DNA from: Phoronis australis
Taxonomy: Eukaryota; Phoronida; Phoronidae
Assembly: GCA_002633005.1 (NCBI GenBank)
Contig: NMRA01000580.1
Location: 3,180-67,179, forward strand
DNA: 64,000 nt
Direction: 5' to 3'
Positions 38,453 to 49,100 of the stretch are shown piece after piece. The notes under the pieces were generated by a model. It saw only the letters and a list, made by a program, of their open reading frames with translations, did not search any database and was not told where the DNA came from. The first letter of the stretch is position 1. Each line of letters starts with the position of its first letter. Position numbers and translations under genes: made by a program.

Positions 38453-40077
38453 AAATGTTTTAACTAAAACAAGCTATTTATTTTATCTGCCTTTGATTAT
38501 TGGTTATTTTAACGAACTTGTTGCACGTTCAACAGTTTTTGTGCAACTCGCAAAAAATCAGAAGGCGTCATTTTCATTTTGTTTGTTATTTATTATATAT
38601 GTAACTCCTCTCTCATTCATTCACCGTCGTGTATCTGTTTATCTCGTTATAAGCATGTTAAGCAGGATGGCGTGTGAAAGTAAAATTTGCGCATTTGGAC
38701 TCCATTTGCCAGGACATCGTCAACAGCGATTATTTCGCAACCCACTTCAATGAAACTACACCAGCAGAATACATACGCAATATTTCATTATAGGACTCAT
38801 TACAAAAGTCAAATCGGTACTAGTCCACCCGAGGGTTTCCACACTTTAACACAACTTCATCTAGCGACAGTCCAAGGCATCCAACTGGACGTCCGGTGTC
38901 GGATTTGGACGCATTCAAGGAGGACGACCAAACTTGATTTTGGATGCTCAGTTTCACTGACATCAACTTCGATTTTTGGAGGCCCAATTTATTTTTGTGA
39001 ACCAGCGCCAGCGGTGTCTGAGTGAATGGCGAGAACGGCGAGCCAGCGATTTTCATAAGGAACAATCGGACCGAACGGGATGAAAAGGCTAATCCCGGTG
39101 GGCTTTGTGGGGCCCACTCACGAGTGTCCTGTTAAGTGTCACTTAGCGGGGATTTAGCACACTGGCCTTTATGCGAGTGCAGAGGATTATACAGCGGCGT
39201 AGAAGAGCGGTAACACCAGTAGATTTGGTTCCTGCAGTATCTTTTGTTGTTTTACATTTACCTGGGATCTCGCGATGTCCCAGTATGGCAGCTTCACTTG
39301 ACGGGCCTACATTTGAGTGATTGAATTCACGTTTTCTTATTTTGCTTAGGCTTTGCTAGGACTACCTCATGGTTAGCCCAATACATCAAAGATAACATAA
39401 TTCCATTGAAGCTAGGCTTCAATTATGTATGAGAGAATTTTATTTTGGCCGGGTTCGACGGGACGCCGGCCTGAATTTAAAAGACGGGCAAACATTTACA
39501 AAATTATTTAAAATGACGACTATTTTCTTAATATTATCAGTTGGTCAACTAGAACGACCATCAGTCATTTCAGAAATAAGAAATTTACTGCGCAAAAAGT
39601 GCTTTCTTAGCGCAGCTTTCAATATTCAGTTCGCCTCGTGAAACTGGGCAACAGTGTTAGAAATCTCAACAAAACTTTGAATGAAATTGCTTTTGACGAT
39701 CCTAGTTGTTTCTTCAGCATTTCAAACTAAAATGTAGATGAACCCTATTGGATTATTTCAGTTCGGCCTATTGAAATTGAGCTCATCTCATTACCGACCT
39801 TACAAGGTGTTTCGTTGGCTGATCCAATATTTACGGTTACCCCCAGTGAAAAATAATCATGCCGTTCACAACTCTGGTAGCGTCCGAAACAGAGTGCGCG
39901 ACGCTTGCACAAGGAGTAATTCAGGAACCCCTTTAGACAGCCATTTTTCGTCACTGGCTTCCGTAATGATTGACATGCGCATTCGACATACATGCAGGCA
40001 CGGGTCTGCCCCGGTCTGCGGAAAGGTCTTACAAACGTTCCAAATGCAGACGTTGACCCAGATACGACAGGCAATCC
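38453..40077. other. No feature recognised
   Basis: Frames of up to 145 codons (39738-40175 plus) show no motif, and the longest runs into the small TIR element at 40078. Confidence 0.4.
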
Positions 40078-40186
40078 CAGGGGCGGATCCAAGATTTTTA
40101 GTTAAGGGGGCCTGCCTAGGAGGATTTTGCCCGAAAACATTCGCACGGGGAATGTCTCTCTTGCCTCCCCTCTAAATCCACCACTG
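40078..40186. mobile_element. Tiny hAT-like MITE (109 bp)
   Basis: The ends CAGGGGCGGATCCAAG and CTAAATCCACCACTG are an imperfect inverted repeat of the CAGTGGCGGATCYAGG type, common in animal hAT-derived MITEs. AATCC flanks both sides as a possible remnant target duplication. The inside is mostly purine/pyrimidine-rich spacer. Confidence 0.6.
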
Positions 40187-41480
40187 AATCCAATCCGAAT
40201 CATGGTGTTAACATGATGTTATGAACGTCCGACGGGTCAACTTTTAGCTGAGCAGGGGCAGTCATGATGGTTCAGCCAACGAAACGCCTTTTGTACGCGT
40301 GCCATGAACGATGGACATTTCAAAGTACCGGCGGATTTTTGCCGCCAATATATCCCATCGGTTCCAATGCGCTACCAACTTGAGAATAGATGATTCTCAA
40401 CAGGAAGAATGAGTTTTTGACAATCCTAAAAATATTGTGAATGACATAGTTGCCCACGTTTAACAATATCGATATCTTCTTGAGGAAAAATGGTTTCAAC
40501 AGGCCTTACTCTCCCATCCAATGGAAACGCTCGTGAATCGGTTTGTTAATCTACCTAATTAACATATTGGACGAAACGCAGACTCGCGTGTTTGTGGAAT
40601 AGCTTCGTTCCAGCCTGAATGCGCAGCCGGCTTCGTGTAAGCCGAGATGTAGACATCTCTAAAATCCCCTGGTCATTTCTCCAGGTACATTTGCTCGTTC
40701 TTCTAAGGACGCTTTGTACCTCAAGAAGGCCGGAGACTGACCGACCGAAAAGCCATGCCAACCATAAACGGATGGTGTGAATAGACAGGGAGATATTTTA
40801 GACAGTGTTACTACACCACTATCTCAAAGCGGCTTTATGAAGTTATTAAATTCTTGACTGTATTGACTTCCTCAATTGGAAAGTTACATGAGTGTATAGT
40901 CTCACAAGAGTCACTTTCTCGTTCAGAAAAAATATGCAGAGAATACATAAATCACTGTTTGTTTGTGATCTTGTTCTTATTCTGTACACAAAGGGTTGTT
41001 CTTAATAGCCAATGAGTAGTATAATATGAAACAAGCATACAAAATGCAGGATGTTTGCATCACCGGGCTGCCCGCTTAGTTTTACTGCGAACACCAACAC
41101 TCGTGGAGGTGGACAACAATCTAGATTAAAAAAAGATAATTGTTTTGTCGAAGGGGCCCATCTGAGCTCTTTTTGGGAAGGCCAGTCTTCTAGATCGGAA
41201 CCGTCATGCTTCTGCAATTTAGAAACTGTGACAAAACCGATATCCTATTGCGTAACGTCCAATAATGTTTGTTGCCTTGCACGTGGAAAACCAGTATGTA
41301 CACATTCCTGCTATGAAGTACCACCGCACGATGATGCCAAGGGACTTAAGGGACAAAGTCTCATTACAATGACAACTTGTTAGTAATAATTATGAATTTG
41401 CTTCACGTACATGTAGATCGAGCCGTACCCTGTCAACTTCGTCCGAATGGTGTTTGATGATGGGATCGTGTAGACTATTA

Positions 41481-42211
41481 CCCCACCCCACGACCCCCTC
41501 GACCCAAGACCCCCTCGACCCACAACCCCCTGGACCCNGCCTACACAAGCTCGCGAGACTCAATCTGAGCATAGAACAAGCGATGACTTGCAGGACCAAC
41601 GAGTTGCGCCGTGAGCTCGGCTGGCTTTTACCATTTTCGTTTTGCAATTAAGAGAGTCGATTTGGCAAGTTTGAAAACCAAAAGCAGAAAAAACAACGCG
41701 AACATTAGAAATGTCTTTCCAGGCAGAGTGTAATCGTCTCGTCTGCTCTTCAGTGAATGGCAAGTTCAAGCTTTTTTGTGGGAGAGTGCGAGGAACCGAC
41801 GAATATGTAATTTCTTCGGTAAATAGAGTTTGAAAAGCAAACTATTAACTAAAAAGTATAGCATCGTGATATGGAGTATATTGTAAACAAGTATATAACA
41901 GAACGCAAATAATAGAAATGTGAAATTAAGTACATTCACGTTAACGCTCTCTCCCTCGTGGAACTATTTTTGTGACAATTGCGCTCACAATTCGCTATTT
42001 CAGATTAGCGTTCTCACGCCACTAGTTTGTTTTTAACCACCAGACTGGAGCCAGAGCAGACTCGCGTGTAAGTACGTCGTATGGGAAAGTCATTCAGCGA
42101 TGTAATATGATTATGAAATGTAAAAAGCACAAAGATAATTTATTGCCACAGGTCGTGGGTCGAGGGGGTTGGTCGTGGGGTTTGTAGGTCGAGGGGGCCG
42201 GGCCGTGGGGG
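41481..42211. mobile_element. Inverted GACCCCCTCGACCC-repeat arms around 0.6 kb
   Basis: The left arm (41481-41537) repeats ACGACCCCCTCGACCC-like units. The right arm (42151-42211) carries the inverse, GGTCGTGGGTCGAGGGGGTT. The spacer has no clear ORF. It fits a foldback-type element with short repeats at both ends. An ambiguous base sits at 41538. Confidence 0.5.
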
Positions 42212-42737
42212 TTTTAGAACAAGCCGGCTTGATGTTATTCATCCGGGTAACAAGGGTGTCTAGAAGTAAATGTCTAGGCCTACTAAGGCTTATAGCAGCG
42301 AGAGCTCCCAAAACCTTAAAATGGACCAAGAAACAAAACAGCAGGTTTGTTATCTGTTCTTTTGGTAGCGGCAGAGTACGGTAAAGTGCAAACGTTTTCA
42401 AATTTCCACTTAGGTTGAGGATTGGTCGATGCCATGCATTCGTGTACACGTGTGTGCGTTTTCATTCTTTTAAATCCAGTACACGCCGATGATAATTAAG
42501 TTCACTATAAGCAGCCATCCGTCGTTGCTAAAAAATATGACATTTAACTAGAGTGTTTTTCGCACTAACAAAACCTCGACGAGCATGTTCATATTATTAG
42601 GGAAAAGTAGATCTAGACCTAATAAAAACTTTGGTCAATGAAGAAAGTCTTCTCTTGTCAATCAGTGCCAATGGCGCACAGCCTCTTAGACGTCATACGA
42701 GCAATAAACTTGATGGAAAAGATTTCCAAGGTTACAA

Positions 42738-42858
42738 GTCACTATTCCGAAGGATCACTTCTCCGAAAGTCCACTACTCCGAAATTCCACTGCTCCGAAG
42801 TTACTCCGAAGGTTCGCTACTATCGAAAGTTCACTTCGAATGTCCACAAATCCGATAC
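42738..42858. repeat. Short degenerate tandem repeat around TCCGAAAGT
   Basis: TCCGAAGGATCACTTC, TCCGAAAGTCCACTAC, TCCGAAATTCCACTGC, TCCGAAGTTAC, TCCGAAGGTTCGCTAC and TCGAAAGTTCACTTCG follow one another at 11-18-base steps. The two overlapping plus-strand ORFs here reflect the repeat. Confidence 0.7.
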
Positions 42859-43640
42859 TAGAAATCTGCTAATTAGTCAGAACTGACACGAGAAAAGTTT
42901 TGTATTTGTGCACATTTAGTAACTATTTAAAGGATGTGCAAAAGTGGAATAGTTCTTAAAACTTTGATTACTTTGTTTCCAAATGAGCTCAGTTCCAATC
43001 ACTACCAATCGTGATTCTTGAATCTAACGACTCCATTCAGCCTCAAGCAGGGGCAGCATCGGGTAGGACTACAGCGACCAATAGCGGCGGTTTTAAATTT
43101 AAGAACTGAATGGGACTTTCCGACTTCGTGAAGACTGGCAGGGACAGGGTAGCACATTTAGTTTCGACCCGGCCATGCGCGTGGTTCCGGCGGGTGAGCT
43201 TGAGGTGCAGCGGCCCTAAACTGGCTCAGCCAATCTGTGAACTGATGCGACCTTGACGGATTCGATGGTAGATAATTCAATATTCCCACTTCATATTCAA
43301 GCATGTACTCATTTTCCGTGCTCGAAAGACATGCGGGCAATTTCGCATGCGCATGAAATCCGAGCGTCGTTTGAGCACCACCAAGTGCATCTAATAACCG
43401 AAGTGTCGTTTATTTTTGCAAGTAAAAGTGTATCTTTTACGGTCTTGCGTCAAGTCGGTTTTTGGTCCGCGTCATCCACCCGAAGAGTATATTTTTTCTA
43501 ATATTCTCATTTTTAAAATCTCCAGGACATGAATTTAAGGCTTTTTGTTGTTGCGTTAAAATACAAAGTTTGTGCTCTTAGCCTCAGTAGTGAACATTTT
43601 GTGGGGAAATGAAATTCGACATTTTTAGACTATTTAGGCA

Positions 43641-43800
43641 GCTAGACGGATCCAGGGGGATCAAGGGGGCCCGGACCTCTCCCTTTTCACTCGATTTTAG
43701 TGATATCAAATTTAGAATTTTCGAATTGCTGACTTGGACCCCCTTTTTAAAAAATCCTTGACCCGACCCCCTCTTTTAAAAATCCTGAATCCGCCCGTTA
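43641..43800. mobile_element. hAT-like MITE, second small copy
   Basis: The ends GACGGATCCAGGGGG and CCTGAATCCGCCCGT are inverted repeats, with GGGGGCCCGG and GACCCCCT-rich blocks inside. It is related in its ends to 40078-40186, but the core is different. Confidence 0.55.
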
Positions 43801-45780
43801 GGTTTACCCAGGCCCGTAGGAAGTGCAGAGGTGGCAAGTGTCCCAATTAATTTGCAGGTGCTTGATGATGGCTTCCCGACGTCCAGTAGATTCGGTCGAA
43901 AATGATACCGGGCAGGCACAACAAAGATAAGAGCTACATTAAGATTAAATTTAAATTTTAAAACACATTTTTCAGAAACTATCAGTGCCGAGTTTAGGCT
44001 TTGAAAGGCCAACGGCTGATACATGTGTGTTAGGGACTCACACTTTAAAAAAATCAAGCATGTATCATCCACACCCACTTGAAAAGGACAATTTACCATG
44101 CCCCAGTGTAACAAGTTAAGCACTGTATATACCTGTAACCTATAAAATGCTAAAGAAACTGGTTGTGGCGCATTGTCCAAACTAAGCAACATCTTCACAA
44201 CTTTCTAAAAACATGTTTCCAAATGTGCAGAAATAATGCAAGACGAAATCAATAGTCCTTGAAGAAAAATTGACGATAGGCGCAAATGAAGCTGTGCAGT
44301 TGTGGTACCCCAGGTGCTTTATAACTGACCGGAAGCTCGGAGAAAATCTATTTATCACTGTTTCAATTTCTTGCTTCATTTTCAGTCTGTTTTTGAACTC
44401 TCAAGTTTCTTGCAGACACACAGGGACATTGTTCTCACATGTTTATCATCTGTTTGAAGTTCCTAGTTGGTATTCCACTGAAAAGTGAAAATTTGCCAGC
44501 TGTAAATGCCGCAGCCTCAGCCACCAGGTGGCGAGACCATGTTGCCCACTAGTGGGCTCACCGACTTGAACTGCTGAACAATGTCGTGGCAATAGACACT
44601 TCGCTTGTCCTCTCGAAAACGGTCCGGTAAAGGAACGTTTTGTGAAAAAGGGAGCAGAAGGTACAAAAAGCAGAAATAGTCGCTTGACATTACTTGAGGT
44701 CCGAAGTTACAAGTGATGCTTTTTAATATACACTCTACCGGCGCAGGTCGGTGAATGGTGAGTAATCTGAAGGGATCTAAGTAAGATAATAACTAAAATA
44801 CACGCTAGTGTTCGCTTACGAAGTATCTCATAAGCCAATATTAGCGCTTTATCTTAGTTAGACTTGGACAGATAGACAGGAGCTTGTAATATCTGGTATC
44901 AAAATAGCGACCATTTCAGCCGGTACTGACATTGTCAGCTCGATCACACGGCCTTCTTGCAAATTGTCGAACTATTTTAGATTCTATTCACGAAAAGTCG
45001 TTCATTTCCACGAGATCGGTGTGCCGACACGACGATAGAGACGATCTAGTCACCCTGTGAGTGCTTAGTCTCTAAATAACTCTTTTACAGACCCTCTAAA
45101 TCAGTAGTTTGCAACAAAACTACCACGCCACCTCTCGCAAATGTGTAGGAAACACACCCGAGTTCTCGTGGGGATTCAGTCAAATGGGTTGTTTTCTGAC
45201 AACTTAACTCTTAAATGTGTAAACTGAAGCTTCATTGCACCCTCTTTCAGCAGCTGTCAGTCACGTTCAACGCATTTGGAATCCCAAAGAACCAAAACCA
45301 ACGGGTGATGTGCGACATTCTCATGGTAAAATGATCATTGCTGCGTCACCAGACTGACGTATTTTGTAATTTGTAATTCCATGCATTCCATTTTCGAATT
45401 TCAGTGTTCACCCTAACTCAGCCCAGGCAAAATAAAATCAGCTATTCAGTTTTGATGCATTTTTAAATCTATTGAGGTTTTGTATGTTTTTCATTGTAAC
45501 AGAAAACGTTCTATCCTCGTCACAACGTTTTTGAGACAGACTCTATCAAGTAAAAGGCCTAATCTGATTTTCATTTTATATCCAGCTAAACAGGATGGAG
45601 TGCAGCTTTAATTCATGGGCAGGAAATGAATTAATTATCAACAGGGTACTTAATTCATTATTAAAATCATAAATGATTTAGGCATGCACTGTGGGAAACA
45701 CTGTCTCCCATGCCAGTAATGATGGCAATATTAATTACTATATGAATATCTGGGAGCCCAAAAACAGGATAACTACAATC
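43801..45780. other. No feature recognised
   Basis: A 140-codon minus frame at 43776-44198 overlaps the MITE end and shows no motif; otherwise short frames. Confidence 0.4.
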
Positions 45781-45794
45781 AACATTCAACAGCA

Positions 45795-45800
45795 TTTATT
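45795..45800 (-). terminator. Poly(A) signal AATAAA for the carboxypeptidase gene
   Basis: TTTATT on the plus strand is AATAAA on the minus strand, about 325 bases after the stop codon at 46126. Confidence 0.4.
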
Positions 45801-45842
45801 ATTGTTTATACAAGTTAACATCATCAGTGGTGTCTCACCCAA

Positions 45843-45974
45843 TAACAGATTAATCAAACAGTAAACTAATGCCTTCCAAACAGGTCTAACAGATTAATCA
45901 AACAGTAAACTAATGCCTTCCAAACAGGTCTAACAGATTAATCAAACAGTAAACTAATGCCTTCCAAACAGGTC
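45843..45974. repeat. 44-bp tandem repeat, three identical copies
   Basis: The unit TAACAGATTAATCAAACAGT, then AAACTAATGCCTTCCAAACA and GGTC, is repeated three times without a visible mismatch, so the expansion is recent. It lies in the probable 3' UTR of the carboxypeptidase gene. Confidence 0.95.
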
Positions 45975-46125
45975 TGTAAAAGTATTCCGGCATAGTTTAG
46001 AACATGAGTATTGTGAACCAAAACAATCTCCAGTATACAGTCCCATCAAAATGATCGACAAATGAATGATTTGAGTTTCTACAGTTCTAAAATCCCTTGA
46101 ATAATGTATATCTCAAATTAATAGA

Positions 46126-49100
46126 TCATTTGAAGCCACGCCCACTGACAAACCTATCAATCATGTCAAAGGCTCTTTCTGGCTGGTCATACGGCAGTAT
46201 GTGGCCACCTCCTCGAACAAAGACCTGCAAATAAACATGTTCGACATTAAACCCTGAAAAATAAGATGGAACACAGCTCAGCCTATTCAATGGCAAGCAA
46301 GATGGTCTGCAACTCAGCACTTTAAAACAGTAACAGGAAATAACTATAAAGAATCAATAGTATAATGGTCTACAGAAATTCATGGCCAGTATATCTATAG
46401 CAATCAGAGTGCTTTCAATGAGTTCGCTTGATTGGTTTTACGGAGACACATTGCGATCTATTTTTTGTTATGATACCTGGTAGAAGTTGTTCACTTGACG
46501 TGCATAACCAGCCACCTCTGTGTCTGACTGTTGTATCCTCCATATTGTTCTGTTGGCTGTCTGGTACTGTTGTTGACCCTTCCAAGGAATGGAGTCTATG
46601 AATGACTCGGTCAGGGGGTATGCAATGATAATGTCCAACTGACCACTGTATATCATCACCTACAAAACATGTATATCATCACCAACCAAACAGTTATAAC
46701 ATGTATATCATCACCTACAAAACATGTATATCATCACCTACCAAACAGTTATAATATGTATATCATCACCAACCAAACAGTTATAATATGTATATCATCA
46801 CCTACAAAACATGTATATCATCACCTACCAAACAGTTATAATATGTATATCATCACTTACCAAACATGTATATCATCACCCAACTAACAGTTATAAAATT
46901 GTAGGTTTTCATGTGTATGACTTGGAGGTAGTCAGAATTACCTTATAACCAGCGTCCATGATAGTTGTGATCCAGGGTTTGGTGGAGTTCATTACATCAT
47001 TGATAAGGGCAAGTTCCACTTTGTCGCCAGCGTTAAAGGTGAGATTACCCACATGGATGGAGCGCCGGATGTCAGATCGTGAAAAATACTTGTTGTATCG
47101 GTCAAATTCAGGAGGTTCCTAGTAAAAATGAATCAAATAAAGAAAGATGCACAAAAAGAAGTTATAAAAATTGATCATTCTTTTGAGATGAAAAAAGAAA
47201 TCAGAGTGATTACGAGAATAAGAGAGGCAATAGCCAATCACAAGGGCTTGACACATGTAATTCAATGAAGAAAACTGGTTCTTAAAATGCAGGGCTCGTA
47301 TTAGTGGCTATNATGTATATCATCACCTACCAAACAGTTATAATATGTATATCATCACCTACCAAACAGTTATAATATGTATATCATCACTTACCAAACA
47401 TGTATATCATCACCTACCAAACAGTTATAATATGTGTATTATCACCTACCAAACAGTTATAATATGTATATCATCACCTACCAAACAGTTATAATATGTA
47501 TATCATCACCTACCAAACAGTTATATGTATATCATCACTTACCAAACATGTATATCATCACCCAACTAACAGTCATAAAATTGTAGGTTTTCATGTGTAT
47601 GACTTGGAGGTAGTCAGAATTACCTTATAACCAGCGTCCATGATAGTTGTGATCCAGGGTTTGGTGGAGTTCATTACATCATTGATAAGGGCAAGTTCCA
47701 CTTTGTCGCCAGCGTTAAAGGTGAGATTACCCACATGGATGGAGCGCCGGATGTCAGATCGTGAAAAATACTTGTTGTATCGGTCAAATTCAGGGGGTTC
47801 CTAGTAAAAATGAATCAAATAAAGAAAGATGCACAAAAAGAAGTTATAAAAATTGATCATTCTTTTGAGATGAAAAAAGAAATCAGAGTGATTACGAGAA
47901 TAAGAGAGGCAATAGCCAATCACAAGGGCTTGACACATGTAATTCAATGAAGAAAACTGGTTCTTAAAATGCAGGGCTCGTATTAGTGGCTATAACCAAA
48001 ATAATTAGTAACTTGTTATTTTCCACTTTTCAAAGGCTGATTACTTTACTGCAAATATTATGAAAAATCCTACACTCCCGACACTACAAACCAAGCTGGT
48101 AATAAACTGGAAAATTTTGATAATCGTTCTTTTCGTGGAAAAATTTGTGAAAAAATCAAAAATCACTTGTTGGTCATTTTGTGTGCTAAACAAGTGAAAA
48201 ATTAGCCTAGTTGATAAAAAAGGGAAAAGAGTTATTAAACAACTACCTTCACTGTACCAAGAGCATGTGCAGATTAAGTGCAATGTAGCTGGTTATCAAA
48301 TATTTTTAAATTCAATTCTAATGAGGCTAATACTGATACTTGCTAATTCTGATTCCACTTACAGTAATCCTTGATCTATTCAATTTAAATCGTTCTGAGT
48401 GATTCTGTTTGCACAATTAACGCCACACTGGGAAATCCTGATTCTATTTGGAGCATGTTGAGCAACACACGTTACTTGGTTAATTCCAGTTGCAGTAGGG
48501 TGATTAAAAGGCAAAAATTGAATGCCACAGTTTTCGATTCTAACTACAGAATAGTTCTTGCTACATTATATTCATAGTGAAGTTCAGTCATAGGAGCGTA
48601 GGTCTAGTGCTTTGACTTACGGTTGTCAACAGGAAGTTGTAGTAGTTGCTGATGCCAGTGATGTTAGAGAAGTATGATGAAGAGGTCGTGTCACCATTCA
48701 GCAGACGATCAAAAGCCTGCATGGGAGATAAGTCATGATACATTTCCATTGAATTGGTCAATGGTAATGCTTTTACGATTGAATAAAAACATTGTGACAA
48801 TTATAATTATAAATTATAAATTACACCTCTGTTATCGCATTAATATCGAAGATGCGATAAAAAACTCTGCAGTGATGTGAGAAAGCAATATTCACGTGAC
48901 CCAATGTCAGATGCAGTTGTGCAAGATGAGCTAAGCTGGCAAAGGTGAAACATAACTTATTTCTTTCCCAAATATTTTCTGCACAACAGCATTAACTTGA
49001 TGGAATGGTGGCAGTAAAGTATTGAAAAAAAATGTGAAATTCTTAAACTTAAAAGTCAAAGAGAACTGAAGGTGGTTCCGAATTTTATTTGCAAAATACT

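Larger units (their letters stand above)
46630..47993. repeat. 682-bp tandem duplication carrying CPVL exon 10
   Basis: 46630-47311 and 47312-47993 have the same layout: minisatellite, exon 10, then about 190 bases of intron. Exon 10 is at 46942-47118 and 47624-47800, an exact shift of 682. I see only scattered differences, for example GGAGG/GGGGG in the exon (synonymous, Pro) and CAGTTAT/CAGTCAT in the intron. The join carries a single N at 47312. Exon 10 is 177 bases with phase 0 on both sides, so including both copies would keep the frame and repeat 59 residues (538-residue protein). Confidence 0.9.

Noticed and set aside
38687-39065. 112-codon plus and 81-codon minus ORFs
   Set aside because: They overlap in antisense with no family signature and no promoter or splice context.
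39738-40175. 145-codon plus-strand ORF
   Set aside because: It runs into the small hAT-like MITE and has no recognisable domain.
43776-44198. 140-codon minus-strand ORF
   Set aside because: It overlaps the end of a MITE, has no motif, and lacks an upstream promoter or acceptor I could support.
46669-46887. Plus-strand ORF of repeated MYIITNQTVI
   Set aside because: It is the antisense reading of the exon 11-derived minisatellite.
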